The position numbers and the translations under genes are program-made. From the NCBI GenBank assembly GCA_002168075.1, contig NHCE01000003.1, positions 54,170 through 118,169 on the forward strand: a stretch of DNA of 64,000 nucleotides, read 5' to 3'. The stretch is from Rhizobiales bacterium TMED25 (lineage in GTDB: Bacteria > Pseudomonadota > Alphaproteobacteria > Rhizobiales > TMED25). The notes below the pieces were generated by a model that saw only the letters and a list, made by a program, of their open reading frames with translations, ran no database searches and was not told the origin of the DNA. Below are positions 1-7,969 of this stretch, piece by piece (position 1 is the stretch's first letter; every line of letters starts with the position of its first letter).

Positions 1-331
1 TTCGTAAAAGATAAAAAACTATTAATAGAAAGACTGCGGAGTTTATGAAGGAAAAGGCAATCGATGATAGGCCCAACAAAATCAATACAAAAAAAGATAG
101 ATAACGTACATTAAGATAGTCCACCATTTTACCAGTATACAACATAGTAAGTGCACTAAGAAGGGTCGCGACCGTGTACAAACCACCATAACCGCCATGT
201 GATAGACCTAACTCATTCCTTATACTACCAGCATATAAAGCAAAGTAAAAAGTTTGCCCTATACTAGCAGCAAATGTTAGCAAAAAACCAGCTTGTAAGT
301 AGCTGTGATTTCTTTTAAAGAATTCATACAT
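1..331 (-). CDS. MFS transporter, N-terminal part (runs off left edge)
   Basis: The 110 visible codons begin MYEFFKRNHSYLQAG and hold about three hydrophobic segments: near residues 15-35, 45-62 and 75-105. Between the second and third is a G-K-M-V-D-Y-L-N-V-R-Y loop that resembles motif A of the major facilitator superfamily. This is the start of an inner-membrane secondary transporter whose substrate cannot be told from this fragment. The ATG lies 5 bases after the stop of the cytochrome b561 gene, and an AGGA about 12 bases upstream could serve as ribosome site. The two genes are therefore probably co-transcribed. The rest of the gene lies outside the window. Confidence 0.75.
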   Translation of the reverse strand, partial: MYEFFKRNHSYLQAGFLLTFAASIGQTFYFALYAGSIRNELGLSHGGYGGLYTVATLLSALTMLYTGKMVDYLNVRYLSFFVLILLGLSSIAFSFINSAVFLLIVFYLLR

Positions 332-336
332 AATTA

Positions 337-858
337 TTATTTTTTCCTGACTCTCTCTTTAAAAAATGGAACCATTGATGACCACACTCCATCGCCTAAG
401 AACCTATGAAAAATTGCCGCTGAAACATGGATTGCAACTAGCCAATACATTAATATTATTGATGACTCATGTATTGTTATCATCGTATCAATAATAAAAC
501 CATCTTTTAATCCAATCCAATATATGAAACCTATTACAATTCCAGTTACCGGAATTGTAGCAAGGGTTGCATACATAGAGTAATGAACTGTTTTAGCAGC
601 AATTTTTTGAGCTATATTTGTATCTTCGGGTAAAGAGGTTTTTTGTGTTTTCTTCATATAATAGAACCTACATAAAAGTAAGATGAGGAAAAATGAAGCA
701 AAAAGTATTTCGAACTTTAATAATGAAATATCTTCCAACTGATTAAGATCTTCAACTTGTTTATATAAACCGTATGCAAATAGAAAGACAAAGCCCCAAT
801 GAAATATTCTAGCAATTAGGCTATATTTTGGTTTCTCTGTGCTTTTATAAATATTGAT
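337..858 (-). CDS. Cytochrome b561 family protein with no canonical start codon
   Basis: A small diheme-type inner-membrane cytochrome that would pass electrons between quinone and a partner. The first ordinary start in the frame is TTG at 738, giving only 133 residues. The frame is open upstream to a stop at 871-873, and that part encodes K-P-K-Y-S-L-I-A-R-I-F-H-W, the typical b561 N-terminus with its heme-ligand His and first membrane helix. Other candidate heme His sit in V-H-Y-S-M-Y and I-H-V-S-A-A-I-F-H-R-F-L-G-D-G. No ATG, GTG or TTG exists in the 44 upstream codons. I chose ATC at 858, about 8 bases after AAAGGA (872-867), giving 173 residues, a normal b561 length. Family certain; start uncertain. 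A start-loss pseudogene or a base error is possible. Confidence 0.75.
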   Translation of the reverse strand: MNIYKSTEKPKYSLIARIFHWGFVFLFAYGLYKQVEDLNQLEDISLLKFEILFASFFLILLLCRFYYMKKTQKTSLPEDTNIAQKIAAKTVHYSMYATLATIPVTGIVIGFIYWIGLKDGFIIDTMITIHESSIILMYWLVAIHVSAAIFHRFLGDGVWSSMVPFFKERVRKK

Positions 859-870
859 CTTTAATATCCT

Positions 871-1305
871 TTAATTCTCAATTTTTTTTGATTTTCTTAT
901 TGTATTATTTCGTTTTTCGCAAAGTTCATACCATTTTAATAAATCAGCAGAATAGAAATCATTAGAAACCGCGTCTTTGAAATTAGTTAAAATTTCTAAT
1001 TTATCATGCTGACCAACATCATAGCAATTTTTATCACCTTGTAAGAATGTTATACCCAAGGGTGTTGGCTTGAATTGATTTTCGTCAGAAAACCAGCTCT
1101 TGATTGGTCTCATCTTGGGGCTCCCATCCTTTTTCTTACAAATCCTTCCAGTCTTTTTCATATACTTCATTGGAGGATTTTTTCCTATAAGCAATAATTC
1201 TTGATCGTTAATTTCTTTTAGCAAAGTTTCTTTTGGAGACAGTGACGCTTTATTCGAAGGTACTTTAGTTTTTACTCTTGGTCCCAGTAATTTCTCTAAT
1301 AACAT
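871..1305 (-). CDS. Hypothetical protein, 144 aa
   Basis: I do not recognise this protein. It is soluble, basic and lysine-rich, with no signal peptide or membrane helix. The middle (about residues 40-75) is dense in Lys and Arg, with a G-R-I-C-K-K-K-D-G-S-P-K-M-R-P-I-K-S-W-F segment that could contact nucleic acid or phosphate. The C-terminus is also basic (R-N-N-T-I-R-K-S-K-K). It starts at ATG 1305 and heads a minus-strand run with cytochrome b561 and an MFS gene. Its stop codon is in the same frame as the b561 reading frame, and the putative b561 ribosome site overlaps that stop. The open length and orderly composition support a real gene; its function is unknown. Confidence 0.6.
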   Translation of the reverse strand: MLLEKLLGPRVKTKVPSNKASLSPKETLLKEINDQELLLIGKNPPMKYMKKTGRICKKKDGSPKMRPIKSWFSDENQFKPTPLGITFLQGDKNCYDVGQHDKLEILTNFKDAVSNDFYSADLLKWYELCEKRNNTIRKSKKIEN

Positions 1306-1449
1306 AAAAATACCATAAAAAAATATAAAATCTACATATACTACTTATAGATTTAATGTCAACTTTTTATACTTTATTTGAAACTTTTTTTGTACCTTTT
1401 TTACATAACTTTTATATATGCCTTATATAAACCGCTATAAATTATAGAT

Positions 1450-2736
1450 TTAGAAAATATTTTCTAAGAATATAATATCTTCTCTTTTGGGGCTTGTAGA
1501 AATTATCTTAATAGGAATTCCAATAAATTCTTCGATTTTCTTTATATATTGTAATGCATTATAGGGTAGATCGTTAATATCATTTACACCAGATGTATCA
1601 GCAAGCCAGCCATTATGTTCTTCATATATTGGCTTTACTTTACTTTGCATATTTTCTGAAAACGGGAAATAATCTATTTGTTGACCATCGATTTCATATC
1701 CGATACAGATCATTATCTTATCGAAAGTATCTAAAACATCAAGTTTTGTAAGAGCTATCATATCGATCCCAGATATTTGAATAGTCTGCCTAACCAAAAC
1801 TGCATCAAACCATCCACACCTTCTCTCTCTTCCAGTTACTGTACCAAATTCTTTCCCAATATCTCCTAATTTCTCGCCTATCTCGTCGAAAAGTTCAGTT
1901 GGGAATGGTCCACTTCCAACTCTAGTAGTATATGCCTTGGTTATTCCTATAATATTATCCAAATATTTTGGGCCAACTCCTGTGCCTATTGCTGCCTGCG
2001 CAGGTAAGGTATTAGAAGATGTCACAAATGGATATGTACCAAAATCAATATCTAATAAAAGACCTTGAGCCCCTTCAAATAGCACTTTCTTATCCTTTAA
2101 TCTCATTTCATTTAAAAGACGCCAAGTGTTATCCATAAAAGGAAGGATTTGCGATTGTATATCTTTTAAGTAATCAACAATACTATCTGCACAAATCTCG
2201 GTAAGCCCGAAAGCTTTTCGTAATATATTATGATGATCTAGTATTCTTGAAATTTTTTCAGGTATTTTATTAATATCTTCTAAGTCGATTAACTTTATTG
2301 ATCTCCTAGCAACTTTATCTTCATATGCTGGCCCAATTCCTCTTCCTGTTGTTCCAATTTTACTTTTCCCAGCCTGTTTTTCCCTCGCTAAATCCAAGTC
2401 TTTATGAAGAGGTAATATAAGAGTAACATTTTCTGCAATCCTAAGATTTTCAGATGTAACGGCAATATTTAATTTCGATAAGTAATTAATTTCGGAGATT
2501 AAAGCCTGAGGATCAAGTACAACACCGTTTCCGATAATAGTAAGCTTATTCTTTCTTACTATACCTGATGGTAATAATGATAGTTTTATTGTTTGTCCAT
2601 CAACAACTAGCGTATGTCCAGCATTATGACCACCTTGAAAACGGACTATAACGTCTGCATCTTGTGATAAAGAATCAACAATTTTACCTTTGCCTTCATC
2701 ACCCCACTGAGTACCAACAATAACTACACTTGTCAT
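1450..2736 (-). CDS. purA: Adenylosuccinate synthetase
   Basis: Catalyses the GTP-dependent joining of IMP and aspartate to adenylosuccinate, the first committed step from IMP to AMP, in the cytoplasm. The N-terminus carries the GTP-binding loop [11 protein letters not shown] (residues 8-18), followed by G-G-H-N-A-G-H-T (about 35-42). The IMP-binding [13 protein letters not shown] and the [12 protein letters not shown] segment near residue 300 are intact. Its 428 residues match the family's usual length of about 430. It lies 9 bases downstream of serA, so it is probably read from the serC-serA transcript. Confidence 0.98.
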   Translation of the reverse strand: MTSVVIVGTQWGDEGKGKIVDSLSQDADVIVRFQGGHNAGHTLVVDGQTIKLSLLPSGIVRKNKLTIIGNGVVLDPQALISEINYLSKLNIAVTSENLRIAENVTLILPLHKDLDLAREKQAGKSKIGTTGRGIGPAYEDKVARRSIKLIDLEDINKIPEKISRILDHHNILRKAFGLTEICADSIVDYLKDIQSQILPFMDNTWRLLNEMRLKDKKVLFEGAQGLLLDIDFGTYPFVTSSNTLPAQAAIGTGVGPKYLDNIIGITKAYTTRVGSGPFPTELFDEIGEKLGDIGKEFGTVTGRERRCGWFDAVLVRQTIQISGIDMIALTKLDVLDTFDKIMICIGYEIDGQQIDYFPFSENMQSKVKPIYEEHNGWLADTSGVNDINDLPYNALQYIKKIEEFIGIPIKIISTSPKREDIIFLENIF

Positions 2737-2745
2737 AATATTATA

Positions 2746-4332
2746 TTAAAAATTTAATCTCTTTACTTGAACAATATCATCTATATCACAAAGCTTTTCT
2801 AAAACTTTATCGTTAATTGGAGTATCAACTTCAATCAATTCAATAACGTTACCACCGATCCTGTCTCTACCTAAATTAAAATTTGCAATATTAACACCTT
2901 GTGAACCAAGACAATCTCCAATTTTACCAACTAAACCAGGTTTATCATTATTGGTAATATAAATCATATGACTACCAAACTTTGCCTCCATATCTATATC
3001 TTTAATTTGTATGATTCTTGCTGATCTATCTGAGAAAACAGTTCCAGCTAATGATCTCTTTTGCCTTTCGGTGTCAACAACAACCTTGATATACGAACCA
3101 TAAACGCCATGGCTATCTGTTTTGAGTTGCTCAATTTTAATGCCCCTCTCCTTGGCGATAACGAGTGAATTCACCATATTGATATCTTCAAGTAGAGGTT
3201 TTAACAAACTAGAGATAATAGTGGAGGTAAGCGTGTCAATATTCATATCTGCAATATCACCAGCATATTCTATCTTAACACTCTGAATTGCAGACTCAGT
3301 AATCTGACCTGCGAAAGACCCAAGATTCTTTGCTAAAAGTAGATAAGGTTCCATTGAAGATGCATCTTCAGCCGAAACTGAAGGAAAATTAATAGCATTT
3401 GTAATTGCTCCGGATAGGAGGAAATCACTCATCTGCTCTGCTATTTGGATCGCAACTTTTTCTTGAGCTTCAAGAGTTGAGGCACCTAGATGAGGGGTAC
3501 ATATGACATTATCAATATCAAAAAGAGGATTATTTTTTGCCGGTTCTTCTGTAAAGACATCTATCGCCGCTCCCGCTACTTTATTTTCATTAATAGCTTT
3601 TAAAAGAGCTTCTTCATCAATTAATCCTCCCCTTGCACAATTAATAATCCTTACAGTTGGCTTCATCAATTTTATGGCTTCAAAGTTTATGATATTTTTC
3701 GTTTTATCAGTGAGAGGGGTATGTACTGTAATAAAATCAGATCTTTTAAATATCTCCTCAAGTTCAACCTTCTCAATTCCTAAGGTATCTGCGCGAGACT
3801 CAGTCAAGTATGGATCAAACCCTATCACTTTCATTTTCAGCCCTTTAGCCCTATCTATGACGATAGAGCCAATATTACCGCAGCCAATAACACCTAGAGT
3901 CTTATTTGTAATTTCGACTCCCATAAATTTTGATTTTTCCCATAAACTTGATTTTGTTGAGAGATCTGCCTGAGGTATTTGCCTAGCAAGAGCCATCATG
4001 AGTGTTATGGCATGTTCAGCAGTTGTCACGGAATTTCCAAATGGTGTATTCATGACAATAATTCCGTTTGAAGTCGCCGCTTGGATATCGACGTTATCTA
4101 CCCCAATCCCAGCTCTACCTATCACCTTTAATTTGCTTGCATTCTTTAGAACATTTTCAGTCACTTTTGTTGCTGACCTTATTGCAAGACCATCATAATC
4201 TTCTATTATTTGAGCTAGTTTTTCTTTGTCTTTACCAACATCTGGCTGGTAATCGACCTCAATACCTTTATCCTTGAAAATCTTTACAGATTCTTCGCTT
4301 AGTTTATCTGATACTAATACCTTTATCGACAT
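2746..4332 (-). CDS. serA: D-3-phosphoglycerate dehydrogenase (long form)
   Basis: Oxidises 3-phosphoglycerate to 3-phosphohydroxypyruvate with NAD, the entry to serine synthesis. Visible parts are an N-terminal substrate domain, the NAD loop V-I-G-C-G-N-I-G-S (about residues 147-155), the catalytic Arg in N-C-A-R-G-G-L-I-D-E-E, and the catalytic His in C-T-P-H-L-G-A-S-T. An intervening domain follows, then a C-terminal ACT domain from about residue 455 (N-D-K-P-G-L-V-G-K-I-G). At 528 residues it is the long type found in alphaproteobacteria and many Gram-positives. The ACT domain is the likely site of serine feedback. It sits 22 bases after serC and 9 before purA. Confidence 0.97.
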   Translation of the reverse strand: MSIKVLVSDKLSEESVKIFKDKGIEVDYQPDVGKDKEKLAQIIEDYDGLAIRSATKVTENVLKNASKLKVIGRAGIGVDNVDIQAATSNGIIVMNTPFGNSVTTAEHAITLMMALARQIPQADLSTKSSLWEKSKFMGVEITNKTLGVIGCGNIGSIVIDRAKGLKMKVIGFDPYLTESRADTLGIEKVELEEIFKRSDFITVHTPLTDKTKNIINFEAIKLMKPTVRIINCARGGLIDEEALLKAINENKVAGAAIDVFTEEPAKNNPLFDIDNVICTPHLGASTLEAQEKVAIQIAEQMSDFLLSGAITNAINFPSVSAEDASSMEPYLLLAKNLGSFAGQITESAIQSVKIEYAGDIADMNIDTLTSTIISSLLKPLLEDINMVNSLVIAKERGIKIEQLKTDSHGVYGSYIKVVVDTERQKRSLAGTVFSDRSARIIQIKDIDMEAKFGSHMIYITNNDKPGLVGKIGDCLGSQGVNIANFNLGRDRIGGNVIELIEVDTPINDKVLEKLCDIDDIVQVKRLNF

Positions 4333-4354
4333 AATTAAATTATCCTTTATAAAT

Positions 4355-5509
4355 TTATTGATCTTCTAATATTGAAAAATATGCCCATTCAATCCATGAT
4401 AATAAGATTTTAATATCTTCAGAATCTATAGTAGCACCTGTCCATATCCTTAAACCAGGGGGTGCGTCTCTGTATGAACCAAGATCATATCCGACACCTT
4501 CCTCTTCTAACTTCTTTTGAATTAATTTTGATAAATGAGAAATATCAATATCATGAGTAATTTGGTCACTTAATGACAATTGAAGGCATACCGAAGTATT
4601 TGATAATGTATCTTTATCTTTAGCTAAGAAAGATACCCACTCATTTTCATTAACCCATTCCTTTATTATCTCAAGGTTATTATCAGCAATACTTATTAAC
4701 TTGTTTAGTCCACCTATGTCTCTTGCCCATTTCAGTGCGTCCACATAATCAGAGACACACAATAATGAAGGTGTATTAATAGTTGAACCTGTAAAGATAG
4801 ACTCATCAACTTGCCCTGCTTTCTTTATCCTAAATATTTTTGGTAATGGCCATGGAGGACTATAAGTATTAAGTCTCTCAATAGCCCTTGGTGATAGAAT
4901 TATTATGCCATGCTGTGCTTCACCTCCAAGAACTTTTTGCCATGAAAATGTTGTAATATCTAATTTCTTCCAATCAACTCTCTGTGCAAAAAGACCAGAT
5001 GTCGCATCACACAATGTTAGACCTTTTCTATGGTCACTAATCCAATCTAGATTTGGAACCTTAACGCCTGATGTTGTTCCGTTGAGTGTAAATACTATGT
5101 CTCTATCCATATTTACAGACAATAAATCCGGTAGGCTTCCATAATCTGCTTCTAATTTATTAATATCCGTTAATTTTAATTGGCTAATAATATCTGTAAC
5201 CCACCCCTTACCGAACGACTCCCAAGCAAGTATATCTATCCCAACATGACCCAATACATTCCACATAGCGAGCTCAAATGCTCCTGTGTCAGAGGCTGGA
5301 ACAATCGCAACTTTATAGTCGGCTGGTACTTCAAGTATTTCTGAAGTTAAATTTATAGAGAGTTCTATTAATTCTTTTGGTTTCTTAGCTCTATGTGATC
5401 TACCTAGCGCGGATATATCTAGGTTAGTTATTGACCAATTTGGATGTTTAGCACAAGGGCCAGATGAAAATAGCGGTCTATTTGTTTTCTTATTTGGTTT
5501 TTTAATCAT
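4355..5509 (-). CDS. serC: Phosphoserine aminotransferase
   Basis: A PLP-dependent class V aminotransferase that converts 3-phosphohydroxypyruvate and glutamate to phosphoserine. It may also serve in pyridoxal phosphate synthesis. The N-terminus F-S-S-G-P-C-A-K-H-P and the A-L-G-R-S-H-R segment are typical of the alphaproteobacterial/archaeal-type SerC. The PLP-lysine region reads F-S-W-Q-K-V-L-G-G-E, about residue 200. Its 384 residues match that subfamily. The ATG at 5509 has a GGAAGGG ribosome site that is partly buried in a predicted leader hairpin. It is the first gene of serC-serA-purA. Confidence 0.96.
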   Translation of the reverse strand: MIKKPNKKTNRPLFSSGPCAKHPNWSITNLDISALGRSHRAKKPKELIELSINLTSEILEVPADYKVAIVPASDTGAFELAMWNVLGHVGIDILAWESFGKGWVTDIISQLKLTDINKLEADYGSLPDLLSVNMDRDIVFTLNGTTSGVKVPNLDWISDHRKGLTLCDATSGLFAQRVDWKKLDITTFSWQKVLGGEAQHGIIILSPRAIERLNTYSPPWPLPKIFRIKKAGQVDESIFTGSTINTPSLLCVSDYVDALKWARDIGGLNKLISIADNNLEIIKEWVNENEWVSFLAKDKDTLSNTSVCLQLSLSDQITHDIDISHLSKLIQKKLEEEGVGYDLGSYRDAPPGLRIWTGATIDSEDIKILLSWIEWAYFSILEDQ

Positions 5510-5512
5510 ATT

Positions 5513-5555
5513 CTACCCTTCCAGATAGCAGACTCTCGTTGGGGAGAGCTGTCCC
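5513..5555 (-). promoter_or_regulatory. Structured leader of serC (serC-motif-like RNA)
   Basis: Two hairpins lie immediately before the serC start on the minus strand. The upstream one pairs CTCTC (5548-5544) with GAGAG (5537-5533) around a CCCAAC loop. The downstream one pairs CTATC (5528-5524) with GGTAG (5517-5513) and has TGGAAG in the loop, so the serC ribosome site GGAAGGG (5522-5516) is half loop and half stem. A conserved serC leader RNA is known upstream of serC in Alphaproteobacteria, and this arrangement fits it. I could not align it to the family model. Regulation of translation start is inferred. Confidence 0.6.
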
Positions 5556-5668
5556 ACTTATTTAAATACTTCAAAAAAAAGAATAGATCAATTATAAAAT
5601 TAATTAATTTGACTTGATCACTTTTTGAGCATAATCAATACATATATATAGTTGATTATTGATCATAA

Positions 5669-6571
5669 ATGAAAAATTCTTTTCTGATAAACTGGTTTTA
5701 TTTATCGTTACTTGTAATATTTTGGGGGTCCACATTTGCCCTCACAAAATACGCATTAGTTGACTATAGCCCGCTATGGATTGTTGCAATAAGATTGGTA
5801 ATTGGGTTTATTATTATTTATTCAATACTTTTAATTAAAGGTGAAAGACTGCCAAGGGGTTATGAAAATTGGTTATGGCTCTTTCTGGTTGGCATGACGG
5901 CTTTTGTGCCTTTCTATCTCATTTGTTGGGGGACAATATATCTTGATACTACCATGGGAGGTATCTTGTTTGGTATTGGTCCTTTATTTACCTTAATAGC
6001 AGCTCACTTCCTTGTGAAAGATGAAAAACTAAATTTTATTAAATTTTTTGGAATAATTTTTGGGTTCATTGGACTGTACACTCTTTTATCACAAGATATT
6101 GCTAATATAGACGAGTCGCTTTTAAATAACATATTACCTCAAATTGCAATATTACTTGCTGCAATTGGATATTCAGTTCAAAATATAGCAGTAAATATAA
6201 TGCCTAATATTTCACTTATGCAAAAAACATCTGGAAGTTTTTTAATAGGTTCAAGTATCGCGATAATAATTGCTATATTTGCTGAAGGCCCTCCGTCAAT
6301 AACTCTCTTAGATATATCATTTATATCGGTCCTAATAATGGGAATATTCTCAACAGCTATGGCAAGTATTGTGATGTTTAATCTCACAAAAAAAGCTGGG
6401 CCGACTTTTGTATCTCTGACACATTATGTATTACCAATATATGTTGTAGTAATTGGAACTTTGTTCTTGAGAGAAACTTTAGATTTTACTCAAATCCTAG
6501 GGATGGTTATAATAATTTTTGGGATTATTATAACTAGATTTGGATCAAAAAAACCAAAAATTATTAACTGA
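5669..6571 (+). CDS. EamA/DMT-family transporter
   Basis: An inner-membrane protein of the drug/metabolite transporter superfamily, 300 residues with about ten hydrophobic helices arranged as two EamA repeats. Early hallmarks are L-V-I-F-W-G-S-T-F-A-L-T-K (helix 1). The second repeat begins near residue 155 at L-A-A-I-G-Y-S-V-Q-N-I-A. The C-terminal helix ends E-T-L-D-F-T-Q-I-L-G-M-V-I-I, also typical of the family. Members export amino acids, nucleosides or other metabolites; the substrate here is unknown. It is divergent from serC, with 159 bases between, and its last 8 bases overlap the end of convergent glmM. Confidence 0.9.
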   Translation: MKNSFLINWFYLSLLVIFWGSTFALTKYALVDYSPLWIVAIRLVIGFIIIYSILLIKGERLPRGYENWLWLFLVGMTAFVPFYLICWGTIYLDTTMGGILFGIGPLFTLIAAHFLVKDEKLNFIKFFGIIFGFIGLYTLLSQDIANIDESLLNNILPQIAILLAAIGYSVQNIAVNIMPNISLMQKTSGSFLIGSSIAIIIAIFAEGPPSITLLDISFISVLIMGIFSTAMASIVMFNLTKKAGPTFVSLTHYVLPIYVVVIGTLFLRETLDFTQILGMVIIIFGIIITRFGSKKPKIIN

Positions 6572-7907
6572 ATTTACTTTCAATTATTTGAATGACCTCA
6601 TTTATGGTTTTTGTGAGGTAGAGCTCATCTCTTGACTCCCCCATAACTCTTATAAGCGGTTCCGTACCTGACAAACGAACTAATATCCGACCCTCACTTC
6701 CTATTTTTTTCTGCGCCACCTTATTGATTTCCTGTATCTCTGATATGTCAATATCCTGTTTTTTATCATACCTGAAATTCCTCAGTATTTGAGGTATTAC
6801 CTTCATTCTTTCTGATAATTCACTTATAGGTTTTTCATATTTTTTCATGATTGCTAATATCTGTATTGCAGCTAAAAGCCCATCACCAGTAGTCGCATAA
6901 TCTCTAATAATGATGTGACCCGATTGCTCCCCACCAATATTGTATCCATGCTCTTTCATAAATTCCACGACATATCTATCACCAACATCAGTTCGGTGGA
7001 GATTTATATTTCTATTCACCAAATACTCCTCAAGTCCATGATTTGACATAGAAGTTGCAACTACACCATCGTTTAATAAGAGTCCCCGCTCTTGCCACTC
7101 ACTTGCGATTATGGCAAGCAGTGCATCCCCATTTATGATATTACCTAATTCATCGATAATGATAATTCTATCTGCATCACCATCTAGAGCGATCCCTATA
7201 TCTGCCTTTTCTAATTTAACTCTCTGGATTATATTATTTAGAGAAGTTGAACCATATTCATGATTAATATTGAGCCCATTTGGTTGATTACCTATGGATA
7301 TCACTTCTGCACCTAGTTCCCAAAGCGTCTGAGGAGAAACCCTGTAACCTGCGCCATGGGCGCTATCAATTACAACCTTCAATCCTTCAAAACTTATCTT
7401 CCTATCTATTGTTCCCTTTATATACTCAATATATCTAGCCTGAGCATCCTCAAGTCGTTTTGCTTTACCTATTTTTTGTCTATCAATATTCAGGTTATCT
7501 AGGTTTTGGATTATATTTTCTATATCAATCTCTTCAGCGTCTGTTAACTTATAGCCGTCGTTACCAAAAATTTTAATGCCATTATATTCATACGTATTAT
7601 GTGAAGCAGAAATCATTACTCCAAGATCTGCTCGAAGTGACTTGGTGAGAAGCGAGACTGCGGGCGTTGGCATCGGGCCTAGTAAAAAAACATCCATACC
7701 TACTGAAGTAAAGCCTGAAGTCATTGCTGACTCTAACATATATCCTGAAAGTCTTGTGTCTTTTGCAATTACTACTCTTTTTTTATGACTACCATTTGAA
7801 AGAAACAAACCAGCTGCCATTCCAATTTTAAGTGCTATATCAGAGGTCATAGGATAAGTATTAGCAATACCTCTAACACCATCTGTTCCAAAATATTTTT
7901 TTACCAT
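6564..7907 (-). CDS. glmM: Phosphoglucosamine mutase
   Basis: Interconverts glucosamine-6-phosphate and glucosamine-1-phosphate on the way to UDP-GlcNAc for peptidoglycan and lipid A. The N-terminus K-Y-F-G-T-D-G-V-R-G is typical. The phosphorylated active-site Ser is residue 102 in S-A-S-H-N, the same number as in E. coli. The metal loop D-G-D-A-D-R lies near residue 243, and the sugar/phosphate loops G-G-E-Q-S-G-H and R-L-S-G-T-E-P-L-I-R-V follow. Length 447 is normal. It lies 62 bases after ftsH, a common pairing in proteobacteria, here without the folP gene often found between them. Confidence 0.97.
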   Translation of the reverse strand: MVKKYFGTDGVRGIANTYPMTSDIALKIGMAAGLFLSNGSHKKRVVIAKDTRLSGYMLESAMTSGFTSVGMDVFLLGPMPTPAVSLLTKSLRADLGVMISASHNTYEYNGIKIFGNDGYKLTDAEEIDIENIIQNLDNLNIDRQKIGKAKRLEDAQARYIEYIKGTIDRKISFEGLKVVIDSAHGAGYRVSPQTLWELGAEVISIGNQPNGLNINHEYGSTSLNNIIQRVKLEKADIGIALDGDADRIIIIDELGNIINGDALLAIIASEWQERGLLLNDGVVATSMSNHGLEEYLVNRNINLHRTDVGDRYVVEFMKEHGYNIGGEQSGHIIIRDYATTGDGLLAAIQILAIMKKYEKPISELSERMKVIPQILRNFRYDKKQDIDISEIQEINKVAQKKIGSEGRILVRLSGTEPLIRVMGESRDELYLTKTINEVIQIIESKFS

Positions 7908-7969
7908 TCTACGTAATACACATTATGAACTACAATCAGGTACTAATGATCTGTTTTATATATGGTACC

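Noticed and set aside
1306..1449. Missed gene between purA and the 144-aa ORF
   Set aside because: No frame of useful length with a ribosome site; very AT-rich, probably the promoter region of the downstream cluster.
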